Assembly: GCF_905147045.1 (NCBI RefSeq)
Contig: NC_065904.1
Coordinates: forward strand, 9,362,001 to 9,426,000
Direction: 5' to 3'
DNA: 64,000 bases
From: Nymphalis io
Taxonomy: Eukaryota > Arthropoda > Insecta > Lepidoptera > Nymphalidae
Below, in pieces: positions 12,367 to 24,292 of this stretch. Within the stretch, counting starts at the first letter, position 1. Each line of letters opens with the position of its first letter. The position numbers were made by a program, and so were the translations under genes. Under the pieces are notes generated by a model. The model made no database searches. It saw only the letters and a list, made by a program, of their open reading frames with translations, and was not told where the DNA came from.

Positions 12367-13028
12367 TACTGTTATTATAGCCAGATATAATAAAAAAAAA
12401 CTGACAAATTAGATAAGCCTAACTGTGAATTATTAAACAAACTTCCGGTAGAATACCTCTCCATAAAACCTGTTTTAATAATCAGAGACCATAAATCCGT
12501 GCATATTTTTAGAAAATTTCTTGGAATATAGAAATGTAATAATAACGTAAGAAAACTTATATAGGCAGTGGACAGTTTGTCTCTGTCTAACATAGATGAC
12601 TTAATAGGAAAAAATAAAGATGGATGTATGACAACAGTATAATACAGTCACAATTAGGATGCTATTTGCCCACACTTAATTTCCATGGACTACCGTAATG
12701 AAGTTCTCTTTTTATGTTTTTTCACTTAATTTAGCCGATTTGGAAACTTATTTTTTTATTTAAAAGGATAAACTTAGATTTATAAAGATATACCAGATTG
12801 ATCCCACCCTTATCAAAAACCAGTTCTGATAATGGAATCCCAGAGGAACTCATCAAATATTACGAGCAGACTATCTATTGATTTTGGTATTTCTTTTACG
12901 AAAATACTTACGATTTTGTGAAATAGAACTAATGAAGACTACAAATGGCCACCGAAATCAGATTTTTTGGTAAAATTTCACTATTATTAATGTAAAGCAA
13001 GTAAGTAAGATGAAATTCTGACACGTCA

Positions 13029-13110
13029 CCAACCCGCCTTTGAGCAATGTCCACTACATTAAGCTTTAAACTTTTTCACGACAGGAGAACCCCTTAGCCC
13101 AGCAGTTTAC
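13029..13110 (+). repeat. SINE family A 3' fragment
   Basis: Recognisable blocks caacccgc, gagca and cttagcccagcagt of the family A 3' end. Confidence 0.5.
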
Positions 13111-15344
13111 AGACTAATAAATAAGTATCGAAAGAACGTACTAACATAAACAAAGACAATCTTCTAAAAAACGTAAACAGGAACCTTCAAAACGAGGACT
13201 TTCATACAGTTTTCCGAACATTGGTAGCATTAGTGTACCTTCTAAATGCCAGGGGATTTATATGTTAAATCAATACAAATAATTCGACACCTGGTATTTA
13301 TTACACAGCCTACTATCAATATTATCGCTTATATTCATACAGAGGATTTTCAACCTTAATAACATAAACCTAAAAGTCTAAAATTGTATCTATCCAATAA
13401 TAAACTAGACGCAATCATCCATTCATTTTATAAAATATGATATTTATTTTTTAGTTTCCGTCAATAAATTTCCAATACACTTTTATTTCCGGAATTTCAA
13501 ATTTAAACTTTATATTCATTAGAATAAGAATCATTTTTGTTATAGAGATAAATTTAATGTGACAAATATTGGAATAGAGAAGCATAAAGTAATCGATACG
13601 GATCGACAGATATCGCTTTCGAGACATCGATTGTGACAAGTTAACAATATAGGCTTTAACTAATAACATTAAAGTAAAGTAAGTCGTTCTGTGTGGTATC
13701 TTATATTACAAAAGGGTCATTCAATGACATTCCAACTTACTCGAATAAACTTCAGTGAAGCTCATTTGATTGGTGACGATTATTAAAATAAAAGTGATCA
13801 ATATTTTTTGAAACTATAGCTTAGAATTATATTTATATCGCTTTAATAATGGCATGCTAATAAGACCATTTAGCTTTTCCAGAATATTCCACCATTCTGC
13901 TCTCCAGGATATTTGTGCATTTTTGTTGTTAAAGAAAAATATCGATGTTTTGAAGCAAACTGATTGGAGGAAGAAACTCTAAGCCTTCTCTTTAAGAGAA
14001 AAGTTCTTTGATCAGCAATGGGATATTTATAAATAACTAGCAAAACTAATCGTTCATAAGATCTCGAAGTCCAATATATTTTTATATATAACAAACACAG
14101 AAATTAGAAATAGAAATTTTAGAAAAAAGTTACAAAGTAACGTTATAAAGATTCAAAGACTTTCGGAGCAAGTTATAATAAACTTAAAGTGGACTCGATA
14201 TTTCTTGTACTAACACTAAATTAAACTCTCTATAATAATTTCAGTAATATTAATAACACCATCTTTCAATATTTGGACAAGATTTGCAGTTATCGTAAGT
14301 TAACTCAGCGCTTATTGTGAGATTGTCTTTAAATAGCCGAAGCACTATTTTCATAACGTTATTAATGGTTATTGGTTTTGTACACTGAAAGGGCTATTTA
14401 TCATGATATTAATGAGAATTTGTTATATAGATCGTTATAATAATTGAGATCAAATACTTTCTATTGATGGGTTCTGTATGTCTTAACGTTGAAGTATTCT
14501 GTTACTTAAATATTTACGGCCCTAATTATTAAACCTTGTTTAAAGATTAGTTAAGCAATGCTGTCTTATTCTTTCAAATGTCAAATCAATAATGAAAGAA
14601 AGAGCGAAATCGGCGTTTAACTGAACAGTCGCTAAGCAACGTTTTTAAGTAAGGCCGTTAATTTTTTTTTACGATTTATCTGTTCTAACTATGACACTTA
14701 ACCCATATATTCTGTTGTCTTCAATCAAGCTTTTTTTTATTTTCCTAGATCTGGGACTTTACTTTGACTATCAATAAAAAATGCAATGCTAATATATATG
14801 AATATAGAAATACTTAATAAAAATATATATTAAATAATATTAATCATCAACTTTAAGAAGTATTAAGTTCTAAAAATAAATTCGTCAACCAAATCACTCA
14901 GATCTTCGTCATAAACGTTTATAAGTGATTATAGAATCATACAAAGAAGATTAAAAAAGGTGACAAGAAAACGTCTTAAGTTTAAACACATAATTATCAG
15001 TTAAAAACTTTTCGGAAATGATAAGGATCTATTGGAGAAAATAATGAAACATTCATTTCCATGTTTTAACGATTTGATAATGATCGTGTAAATGATTGTG
15101 GTAGCTGTGAGGCTTTAATTAAATAAATATTATCTAATAGGAAAATCTTTATGGGAACCCATGTTCAAATGTGGAAGTCAACACCCGTTAGCGTACGTTT
15201 AAATTTAAGATAACGTGACATATGTAACGTATACCTATATAAATAGCAGTATAAATTACTAATGACTAAAAGGTTGATTTCAGAGGCCATTTGAAACAAA
15301 ATATTCTTTTTTTTATTTACTGTCTTTAATAATCATTTATTATT
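13111..15344. other. AT-rich non-coding stretch with one faint SINE remnant
   Basis: Around 13965-14030 there is a faint family A-like remnant (aagccttctctttaagagaa). ORFs at 13451-13669 and 13870-14094 have no recognisable domain. Nothing else seen. Confidence 0.45.
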
Positions 15345-15585
15345 TACCGGTGGTAGAGCTTTGTGCAAGCTCGTCTAGGTAGGTACCACCCACTTATCAG
15401 ATATTCTACCGCAAAACAGCAGTACTTGGTATTGTTGTGGACACAAGGGACATAACATCTTAGTTCCCAAGGTTGGTGGCGCATTGGCTATTTAAGCGAT
15501 GGTTAACATTTCTTACTGCCAATATCCATGAGCGTCGGTGACCACTTACCATCAGGTGACCCATATGCTCGTCAGTTTATAACAC
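15345..15585 (+). repeat. Family B repeat with internal deletion
   Basis: Begins taccggtggtagagctttgt and ends with the hairpin ccacttaccatcaggtg and ccatatgctcgt. The segment between gtattgttgtg and acaagggacat is missing, about 37 bases relative to the copy at 20416. Confidence 0.8.
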
Positions 15586-16257
15586 AAATTTTCTTTTCAT
15601 TTCTTCTCCATATAAACTTTTCTCATAACAAATCTCACAATTCTCATGCGTGCAATGTATTTCAAGAGTGGTACAAAGTTTCCTTTACACGTATAGATAG
15701 AAAATATAACCGTTGGGAGTAGACAAACACACATATTTATCTGCTTCCATACATAAAATGTGGATACATTAATCGAAGCCGTAAAAAATACCGTGAAGTT
15801 GTCTCGTACCGAATTGTTCCCAGCGTTAGTTCTTTGAAGGTACGGTCAACCCAATATTTGAAGAAAAGTTTACAGCCAGAGAGCGGATAGCGACAATAAC
15901 TATTAGTAAACCAAACATATTGACTGTAAATATTGACAAAAAATCGAATAGAAAATTCTCATAATAATTTACAACTTGTTATCGTCGAAATTATTTTGGG
16001 GACGTGGAATTTATAAGTAGGCTCATAATTTGTTAAATCTTATAGAATATTTAGCGTTGTTATATTATTATATACTTCTAAAGATATTTAAGAACAGTTC
16101 AAGTCTATATCTATCATATATTTACTATAAATAATGCACTAGATTTGTCCTTCAATTAATCTTAAGGATAAAAGGTTAGATCGTCCTTTGCGACAAATAC
16201 AATATAACAATAAATTGTTAGTGCTTTTTACATTTTCTGTATTAATTTATTTATTAG
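15586..16257. other. AT-rich non-coding stretch
   Basis: No gene or repeat recognised. The ORF at 15528-15722 starts inside the family B repeat and is not supported. Confidence 0.5.
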
Positions 16258-16430
16258 AGTTTATAATTTCATCTCGTGTTTGGCAATGACGAAAAACATC
16301 GTGTGTACGATCTGTATTTGTCGGATGAATTCTGTCACATGGGTTTCCACTATAAGCAGTGTGGTGAATTAAACTCCAAAACATTCTCTTTAAAAAGAGA
16401 AGTGGTTTTTGTTCAACAACGGTAATTTTT
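16258..16430 (+). repeat. SINE family A, 5'-truncated old copy
   Basis: Shows ttataatttcatctcgtg, aaaaacatcgtg, gaattctgtcacatg and gcagtgtggtgaatt. The copy is strongly diverged. It sits in the intron just 3' of wunen exon 2. Confidence 0.6.
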
Positions 16431-16515
16431 AAGGGTTACCTTTATCTAAATGTGTAGAAAATACAATTTTAAACAGCGAAATATTCAGAAATCTATTATT
16501 AAAAAAATAACATAC

Positions 16516-16667
16516 CGTGACTACTGGAAGGCCGATTCCAATGATGTACAGCATCAAATTCGTGACGGTCGATTCTTTATAAGGGTGTTTGAGTGATTCA
16601 TCGTCGCAGAAGAATCCACGCTTATACGGCGATCCCCATAGGTAGAATACTAAGATTAGGAAGCCAA
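16516..16667 (-). CDS. wun: wunen-like phospholipid phosphatase, second coding exon
   Basis: A hidden internal exon of 152 bases on the minus strand. The acceptor is a pyrimidine-rich ...cgtttcag ending at 16668. The donor is gtatgt starting at 16515. Two bases finish the codon split by intron 1 (Val38); 50 codons follow, residues 39-88. The stretch GSPYKRGFFCDDESLKHPYK is the well-kept first extracellular loop of the LPP/PAP2a family, with the PYK..ST motif. It is followed by the start of a second hydrophobic segment, LMLYIIGIGLPVV. Family knowledge: wunen and vertebrate LPPs are six-pass membrane ecto-enzymes that dephosphorylate lysophosphatidate, phosphatidate and similar lipids; in Drosophila wunen guides germ cells. 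The catalytic PAP2 motifs (KX6RP, SGH, SRX5HX3D) are in later exons, which I do not find in the window. wunen versus a wunen-2 paralogue cannot be decided. Confidence 0.9.
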
Positions 16668-17533
16668 CTGAAACGAGACAAAATATAAATTAGACAAGCA
16701 TTTCTTAAATATATAACTTACTTTTTACATGCTTGCATATAGCGTATAATGTTAGATTGAGTAAAACCTACTATTAATTGTCGTATTAAATTGAAACGTT
16801 TGCAGTATACCATATTCGAATGAAAATCGAATAACTATGTAACATCGGGCTGATTGGCCGAGCCAGGTGGTCAATGGAACTCTTCAATACACAAGTGGCT
16901 CGAGTTCGGATTTTTGTTTATTTTGATAAGCCCCATACTGACAAAAACGTATTTTTAGGTTTTTAAACTGTGATTGATTGATTATTATAAGCAAGGTCTT
17001 GCACATTCTCATCTTAGTAGATTACTCTATTCAACGTATATTATCACGAAAAATCAACGTTATTTATAATGTTTTTATATGAATAAAAAATCTATCATCG
17101 GATTTTATTTTTGAATTTTTGTACTATTCTAATACATAAATGAATACACTTATTGGTAATCTAAAGAAGAATGCTTTAGGAAAATTTTGGAATAATGACA
17201 TATTAATAATATGCGTCATCAAGTTACCACTTTTCTATTACTTCACATGTTGACAAAATAAATATACGATTTAGTCAACACCGTCCACAGTCGGAGCTCA
17301 TATAGTTTATTGACACAGCCGTTATTTCACGGAATGAACTTTTTATTGCTCAGTACAGCTGTTTAGTCCAGTTATAATATAATGTATTTAATAAACGAGT
17401 TTTTTTATTGATATCTTACGTGATAGTTTAATGTTTTATTCACTAAGTGAAGAGTTACTTTGATGATGATTATTACATATGGTAATTGTAATAAGGTACA
17501 ATTTCTTGGGGTCGTGAATAATTTTTTTTTATC

Positions 17534-17831
17534 CGTAACAGCCTGTGAATGTCCCACTGCTGGGGTGAAGGCCTCCTCTCCCTTTTTGAGGAGAAGGTTT
17601 TTGGAGCTTATCTCATCTCGCTGCTCCAATGCGGGTTGGTGGAATACACATGTGGCAGAATTTCAGTGAAATTAGACACATGCAGGTTTCCTCACGATGT
17701 TTTCCTTCACCTTAAAGCACGAGATGAATTATAATCACAAATTAAGCACATGAAAATTCAGTGCTTGCCCGGGCTTGAACACGCGATTATCGGTTAAGAT
17801 TCACGCGTTCTTACCACTAGGCCATCTCGGC
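17534..17831 (-). mobile_element. SINE family A, full-length copy
   Basis: On the minus strand the head begins gccgagatggcctagtggta; the 3' end is acattcacaggctgttacgg. It is well preserved, with no clear target duplication. Incidental ORFs on both strands overlap it. Confidence 0.82.
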
Positions 17832-17864
17832 TTTTTTTTAGACATCATTATTTTGTATGAGCGA

Positions 17865-17910
17865 GAATAGCACAGTGATTAGAACGCGTGCTTTCAAGAG
17901 AGTTTAATTT
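17865..17910 (+). repeat. SINE family A head remnant
   Basis: gcgagaatagcacagtgatt followed by agaacgcgtgc resembles the family A head, beginning about 35 bases beyond the previous SINE. Short and uncertain. Confidence 0.35.
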
Positions 17911-18322
17911 TATAACTCAATTTTTTTAACCTATATTAATATTTATTTAATTAATGAGAGTTTTTGTTTTTGTAACAAGAAATATCTGAAGTTATATCTA
18001 TTAGTCAATATACTGAACGGCGTACATCATACATTTAGATAAAAAATATACATGTATATACATAATACGATCAGCTGTGTCGTCTGTTTGCTTATGGATC
18101 AGATTAGTACAGTTCATAGAAAAAGTTCGCGTGATCAGTTAAGAAATTGTTTTTATCTAATATAAATTTTATAACACATAATGTAATTTAAAAAAACATC
18201 ACATTTATATTTATTATTGCATGAGTAAACCGATTTTGTTTTATTTATTCATTCATTTTCTTTATTTAGTTTTCTTTAGCACATCAGAGTGTTTTTAACA
18301 TTCTTTCCTGAACATAGCCTAA

Positions 18323-18400
18323 CGTTAGCTGGTAGAGAATGCTTTAGCGTTATGCCGCCACATACAATATACATTTTGTGTTATACATAGTACATTATAA
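18323..18400 (+). repeat. Possible LINE 3' tail fragment
   Basis: agctggtagagaatgcttta followed by gcgttatgccgcc resembles a common lepidopteran LINE 3' end (ctggtagagaatgcc...taagtccgcc), recalled from memory. There is only one copy here, so it cannot be tested internally. Confidence 0.35.
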
Positions 18401-19196
18401 TAATAGAAAATAAATATATAATTATATTAGCTTATAGTTTACCAATATAAAAAGTTACAATATTTTCCTAACACGATAATATCCCTTATAAAATTATTAT
18501 ATAATTCTTAAATTGTTTTATCGTTAAAATAACGACATAAAACAATGAAAAAATAAATAAACTTAAAAAAAATGTTCAAACGAATAACACAGATAATAAA
18601 TCAAGCCACCATGTTAGACACTATTAAATCAACAGCTTGCCATCACCGAGGAATTTAAATTGGTGCAGACTGATACCATTCCTGGCACATTAACTATTGT
18701 TCCGATTGTTTCCTTTCCAAACATCGGGACGAACGGACAAAAAACATCAGGTAGGGGACGCGAAGACGCAGAATTAAATTGTTATGAAATACCATGTGAT
18801 AATTGTCATGTGTTTTATTTTTATTTTTATGATGTGAGTGAGTTACGAGTGAGTAAAACAAGATTTGTATAATTGCAAGATGAGTTGCTATGTATGGTAT
18901 AAGTTAATGTCACAATAAACTGATAATTTTATGTGACATATATTATATATAGCGCTGGCTTCCTATATAATAAGTAAATGTGTTTATGAATATAACAATA
19001 ATTTAACGTGATTTAATTCAATTGTTTTATTACGTAAATTGTAGTTTTTTTATCGCTTATGTCACCTTGGAATATGAATAATATTGTATTGTTTTGATTA
19101 GTCGAACAAATAAAGACAACGTTTCTATTTTAATTAAGTCGAGATTAAATTGTTTTTTTTTCTTATTAACACTAAAAAAAACTTATTTATTATTAT
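18401..19196. other. AT-rich intronic stretch
   Basis: A short ORF at 18660-18872 lies in slightly GC-richer DNA but has no recognisable domain. Nothing else seen. Confidence 0.45.
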
Positions 19197-19482
19197 TATA
19201 GTATAGGTAGGCGGACGAGGATATGGGTCACCTGATGGTAAGTGGTCACCGACGCTCATAGACATAGGCATTGTAAGAAATGTTAACCATCGCTTACATC
19301 GCCAATGCGCCGCCAACCTTGGGAACTAAGATGTTATATCCCTTGTGCCTGTAATTACACTGGCTCACTCACCCTTCAAATCGGAACACAACAATACCAA
19401 GTACTACTGTTTTGCGGTAGAATATCTGATGAATTTGTGGTACCTACCCAGACGAGCTTGCACAAAGCACTACCACCAGTAA
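19197..19482 (-). mobile_element. Family B repeat, full-length copy
   Basis: On the minus strand it starts ttactggtggtagtgctttg and runs through the conserved blocks (tactaccgca-like, gtgagtgagccagtg, ggcgcattggcg) to the hairpin ccacttaccatcaggtg and the ctcgtccgcctacctata end. The tail is an AT-rich run at the left. Confidence 0.82.
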
Positions 19483-19652
19483 ATTTATATTTCTCTATCT
19501 AATTGCTAAACACTATTCTTTATATTAATTATATTCAATGTTTAGTTAGTAGGTACTCAATTTTTGTTATAATAATAAAACAAATAAAATGCATACAAAT
19601 CAATAACAAATTACTCAAACAGTTGACATTGGACTCTCATCGCGACCGAAAG

Positions 19653-19794
19653 GCGGGCCGGCAAGGCGAAGGCGGCTAGTGCAGAACGTTTTTCCCGTCT
19701 GTACTGGCCGTCGTCGCGTTTGGACTCTACTACCACTTACCATCAGGTGGAGTAGAGTCATTTGCCCTCCCGGCGAATATAAAAAAAAAAAAAA
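19653..19794 (+). mobile_element. Family E LINE-like 3' tail, copy 1
   Basis: A GC-rich block starting gcgggccggcaaggcgaagg and ending in a run of 14 A. It contains ctactaccac...gtggagtag, a 9-base-pair stem with one bulged A around the loop ttaccatcag. Its sister copy is at 23125-23262. Nearly constant 3' ends and poly(A) suggest a 5'-truncated non-LTR element or a SINE. Confidence 0.7.
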
Positions 19795-20086
19795 GAAAAC
19801 CCTTCTAAAATAAAATGTTGTCCAAATACTTCCCGGCACATCCAGTAATTAATACATTTGTTGCGGCAAGGGATTCTTTGTTATGATCTTGGTTAAAAAT
19901 AACAAACACCCCATTATCGTTAGTATGGCATGTAAAGTAAGGCTGAAGCTTTTACTATGAGCACTTAATACTGTTGAATTTCGTTTGCTGTGGACTGAAA
20001 TATAGATTTTTTGTAAACAAATTTCAATTAAAACTTTTATAAATGATCTACATCGATCAGTAAGCATATCGAGAGATAGATGAGTG

Positions 20087-20139
20087 CCACAAGACGAATT
20101 GTAATTATTAATTTAATATGTTTACAATTCGTCTCGTGG
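20087..20139. repeat. 18-base inverted repeat (hairpin)
   Basis: Arms ccacaagacgaattgtaa (20087-20104) and ttacaattcgtctcgtgg (20122-20139) differ at one position, which would still pair as G-U in RNA. The loop is 17 bases. It lies directly left of a family D SINE tail. Confidence 0.75.
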
Positions 20140-20150
20140 TTTTATGGTGT

Positions 20151-20338
20151 ATAATAATAATAATATACTGGGACATTATTCACACACGGCTATCTGACCC
20201 TAAAATAAGCATAGCTTGTACTATGGAAACCAGACAACTGATATACTACATATACTATTTTTTTTTTTTAAATACATACTTATATAGATAATTACACCAT
20301 GTTCATGCACACAAATGTCTGTCTTAGGTGTCAACCGG
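20151..20338 (-). mobile_element. SINE family D, copy 2, Pol III promoter deleted
   Basis: It has the (AAT)n tail at the left and the body blocks shared with 36607-36881. At 20328 the sequence jumps from tgtctgtcttagg to tcaaccggtc, removing the region that holds the A and B boxes in the other copies. Confidence 0.72.
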
Positions 20339-20415
20339 TCCGTCTAAAATCGTCGTATGATAACGTCGTGAAGAAACATACACGTGTACCCTAATTTATA
20401 AAGTCTCTGAGTATA

Positions 20416-20712
20416 TTTACTGGTGGTAGAGCTTTGTGCAAGCTCCTCTGGGTAGGTACCACCCACTCATCAGATATTCTACCGCAAAACAGCAGTACTT
20501 AATATTGTTGTGTTCCGGTTTAAAGGGTGAGTGAGCCAGTGTAATTACAGGCACAAGGGACATAAAATCTTAGTTCCCAAGGTTGGTGGCGCATTGGATA
20601 TGTAAGCGATGGTTGACATTTCTTACAATGCCAATGTCTAAGAGCGTTGGTGACCACTTACCATCAGGTGGCCCATATGCTCGTCCGTCTTCCTATTCTA
20701 TAAAAAAAAAAA
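20416..20712 (+). mobile_element. Family B repeat, best full-length copy
   Basis: Reference copy for the family. It starts ttactggtggtagagctttg, then gcaaaacagcagtacttaat, gtgagtgagccagtgtaatt, ggttggtggcgcattgg, the hairpin ccacttaccatcaggtgg and gctcgtccgtcttcctattc, and ends in poly(A). There is no ORF and no clear tRNA-like head. I cannot place the family in a class from sequence alone. Confidence 0.85.
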
Positions 20713-20749
20713 CTATTTCAAATTTGATTACCATCAGTGGTAAGCCGTG

Positions 20750-20990
20750 ATGAGATAACAAATAGAGCAGAACTTTCGCATTGAGCATATTATAATGTGT
20801 AGGGCTCTATAAGAACAAACTTGAGACTCACCGCAGAATACGGTCGTAAGAAATCAGAAAGTGATACATGACATTGACCGTAATAATTATAACATATCAA
20901 GAACACACGCATCAAAATATCACCATAAATAGGTTGGCAACTTTACACGGGTGCGCAATGAAGTAATTTCTAACATAATAGCACTGTTGA
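20750..20990 (+). repeat. Family F unclassified repeat, copy 2
   Basis: Same block order as copy 1: gtagggctct, agaacaaacttgagactcac, cgcagaatacggtc, tcagaaagtgata, accgtaataattat, ggttggcaac and gcaatgaagtaatt. It begins about 40 bases after the poly(A) of the family B copy. Confidence 0.65.
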
Positions 20991-21938
20991 AGTATGATAT
21001 TAAATATATTCTCAATGTTCTAAACATCAACAAGTATACATGAACGATACGAGCAAAGTTATATTCCTATTACACGAAGTAAGGTAATGTAACCTATTAA
21101 AATGGTTACCTAAGTAAATAATAGTTTATTGATTATTTTTTATCGGTCTTACATAATAACCATATAATAATATTTTTTATATATATTACTATATATTAAT
21201 TATGTATTTAAAAATATCAAAAACGTGACAAAACTAAATCAATGTATTTTATAATTATCGAAGTTAATTCGTTCTCCATTCGTTTAACGAACGCTCTCGG
21301 TACACCATCGAGATCTTAATAATCCGTGATATTCGTTTTTGATTCATCAAAAATGGCGTTTTGAATGTCGGCGACATTTTTATCGGAACTTTGAAAGTGA
21401 AATTACAGTTAAGTAGAATATGCGTGTATTATAAATGATATAATAATCAAGAATTGTTTGCAATGCACAATATGAGAGAGTTATCAGTAAAGCACTTTGA
21501 ATATTTAAATTTACGGGTTGTTTATCGTTAATACTTTTGCGATTGGAGTAGACTATACGTTACAAGTGAGGTATTGATACGTCACCGAGCGAGATCTAAT
21601 TAAGGCGCAGCTTCTTACACCATAGAGGTTAATCTCGTGAATTATGAATCACTCCAACGACTAAACAGGTCATTGACCTTTTAAGGAGATTACGCTGACC
21701 TAGATCTTTTCTTATAATATTGTTTACCTTGAACGAGTAGAGAAATATTTACAAAAGATTATTTGTTTTTTTTTTAATATATCAAAATCCGCCGGACTGA
21801 CAGACTTGTTATGCAGACAACACATCGTCTGTCCGTGTATATGTATATAAATAGTCATGGGGATCAGTTGAACGATATAGATTTTGATCCTCTTCGCATC
21901 GCTGTCTAGTGGCAAGTTACAACAAGGTGTATAGTATA
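20991..21938. other. AT-rich intronic stretch
   Basis: I see no exon or repeat. The ORF at 21724-21915 has no recognisable domain. Confidence 0.45.
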
Positions 21939-22317
21939 AAATGATAAATAATGTCCTCCAGACCGATTTCGGCCACGGCGGCCAATCTCAAGAGAGATTA
22001 GCCAACTACGCAGGGGATATTATAGTGCACAAGTGTGTACGCAAACACAGGTGCACTTTCTATTCCCTAACTCTCTTAATCCAATGGGACGGTAATCTGA
22101 CACGACCGGAAAGAGTTCAAGCGCAGGACCAACTGTTTTACGTGCTTTATGAGGCACGGGAGTGTACACACTTCTATTTTCCAGACTCCTTAGGCTGCTA
22201 CTGAGAATTTTCTGACAGAAAATCCAATAACTTTTTATTGGCCTGACCTGGGAATTGAACCCAGGACCTCCGAGTCTGCGGCCTTACATCAAGCCACTAG
22301 ACCAACGAGGCAGTCAA
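21939..22317 (-). mobile_element. SINE family C, full-length with target duplication
   Basis: The tRNA-like head is at the right (minus strand: ctcgttggtctagtggcttg, B box gggttcaattccc). The tail is at the left with ttcggccacggcggcc. Flanks tgtatagtata at 21928-21938 and 22318-22328 form a perfect 11-base target duplication. The 87-residue ORF across it is incidental. Confidence 0.85.
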
Positions 22318-22461
22318 TGTATAGTATATAATATAGTAATAAAACCATTTCTAAAATAATATATACTATGAATACTTTTTTATATAAAATTTAAATTTAT
22401 TAACAGGCTAAGTTGAAAGTGAAGTCGTTTGTTTCACCAGTTACGAGTATCCTAACGCCTC

Positions 22462-22615
22462 ACATCAATACTTATGTATTGCTGTGTTCCGGTTTGAATG
22501 GAGAGTCAGCCAGTGTAATAGTCCATCGTAGCTACTGTGAGTACCGGCGCATTAACGATGTGAGAAGTCTTTTATATTTCTTATAGTACCAATGTCGAGT
22601 GTGTGAAAAGGAATC
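22462..22615 (+). repeat. Family B repeat, decayed central part
   Basis: tattgctgtgttccggtttg, a cagccagtgtaat block and cggcgcattaacgatgt are recognisable; the 5' end and tail hairpin are lost. Confidence 0.55.
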
Positions 22616-23124
22616 ATTAAATAACTATTAAGTGCAATACTTAATATTTCGTTCTATTATATAAATAAAAGTTTTAAAATATTTCTAAGTCTTAATTTGA
22701 GTGATTATTATTCGTCTTTATACTTTAAAAAAAAAACAAAATTGTGATTCAAATATTGAGTGAAATGTGAATAATTTTTTTTTATATATACTGCACATAA
22801 ATAAACAAATTTGAAATGTCTGTTACTGCCTTTCCGTGCTTAAATTTCAAATCTATCAAAAGTTATAAAAACATAAAGTTTACGTACATATTTATTACAC
22901 GTATAATACAATTTTAAACGCCAGCGGTTTAAATTAGCGCAGCTAGTTAGTAAAATATAATTTCGCGCACTCAAACTCAACTCTTTAGTCTAAACATCAA
23001 GATAACATGTATCAAGATTCAATCGATACACAAACGTTACATTAAATATAAATAGTAATATAAATTCAGATCCATAATTCAAACGGTACGGTTTTCCTTC
23101 AAACGAGGCGTGAAGAGGCATCTT
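22616..23124. other. AT-rich intronic stretch
   Basis: Nothing recognised; the ORF at 22990-23208 runs antisense through family E and is not a gene. Confidence 0.45.
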
Positions 23125-23262
23125 GCGGGCCAGCAAGGCGAAGGCGGCTAGTGTAGAACGTTTTTCCCGTCTGTACTGGCCGTCGTCGCCTTTGGACCCT
23201 ACTACCACTTACCATCAGGTGGAGTAGATTCATTTGCCCTCCCGGCGAATATAAAAAAAAAA
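23125..23262 (+). mobile_element. Family E LINE-like 3' tail, copy 2
   Basis: Matches copy 1 over nearly its whole length, beginning gcgggccagcaaggcgaagg, with the same hairpin and cccggcgaatataaaa ending in poly(A). Confidence 0.7.
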
Positions 23263-24006
23263 CACCTATAATCGATTTTGAAATCGATACATAATCGTTA
23301 ATGATTCGAAACCCTACTCGATAAGAAATCTTTATTTAAATACACACTATCTTAAGGTTAACTACAAAGAGGAATTTATAACTCGAAAGGTGTAAAAACT
23401 GATAAAACAACTGATAGCAGCGGATTTAAGACCACAACAAACATGAAAGTGTGTTAGACAAAGTAGTATTTAGTTTTAATATTCTAAACTATATCTTAAC
23501 GTATTCAATTAGAGTTAAATTTAGAATAACATTGGTCGTAGGCATATTGTGTAATGTTAAATTTCAGTAGTTGCCAAAGTAGGGTCAACGACTCGATGAT
23601 AATTTTGTATGAAATGCTAAACGCATTCAAAACCTGTTGTAGAGCTGCGTCTTAGAATTTAGATAATGGGTGCGCGTTTATTACGATATGACGATTGATG
23701 TATTGCTGAAGAAACGTATTCTTGTTTATAATAATATATTACTTACTTTGTGCCAAGCTTTTCTTATTTTACAAATAATTATACAGAGTTAATTTTGTTA
23801 TCGAGTTTTTGATCGTCATATCACTTGCATGTTTCGAACATTTTTTTCTGCTCTTATTTCCAATTTTTTTATTGATAATACTAAATCTCGTGAATAGCTA
23901 TCAAACACAAAAGAAATAGAAAATCAGTCGAGAAACAAACGTATTGAACTGTTTTGTGTTTACCTCTATAAATTTATGAGTACAAATTAGAAAATTATAT
24001 ATAAAT
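23263..24006. other. AT-rich intronic stretch
   Basis: Only a short inverted repeat, atcgatttt-gaaatcgat, near 23270-23288. No exon seen. Confidence 0.45.
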
Positions 24007-24292
24007 ACTTGGTGGTATGGCTTGGTGCTAGTCCGTCTGGGACATCACTCATCAGATATTATACCGCAAAACAACAATAGTTAGTATTGTTGTGTTACGG
24101 TTGGAAGTGTGAGTGAGCCAGTACTTACTTCTGGCACAAGGGACATATACATAACATATTAGTTCCAAAGGTTAATAGCGCATTCGTGATGTAAGGAATG
24201 GTTAAGGTTTTATACGGCGCCAATGTCTATGGGCGGTGGTGGCCACTTAACGTCAGGTGGCCCATGTGACCGTCCATCTACCTATATTATAT
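24007..24292 (+). mobile_element. Family B repeat, full length, diverged
   Basis: Starts cttggtggtatggcttggtg and keeps all central blocks. The tail hairpin is altered (cacttaacgtcaggtgg). It ends in an A-rich run. Confidence 0.75.

Noticed and set aside
1..16515. Search for the catalytic PAP2 exons of wunen on the minus strand
   Set aside because: No stretch reads as the KX6RP, SGH or SRX5HX3D motifs; the exons are probably outside the window.
21941..22204. ORF of 87 residues with a near twin at 49401-49664
   Set aside because: The similarity comes from both being reverse-strand copies of SINE family C, not from a protein family.
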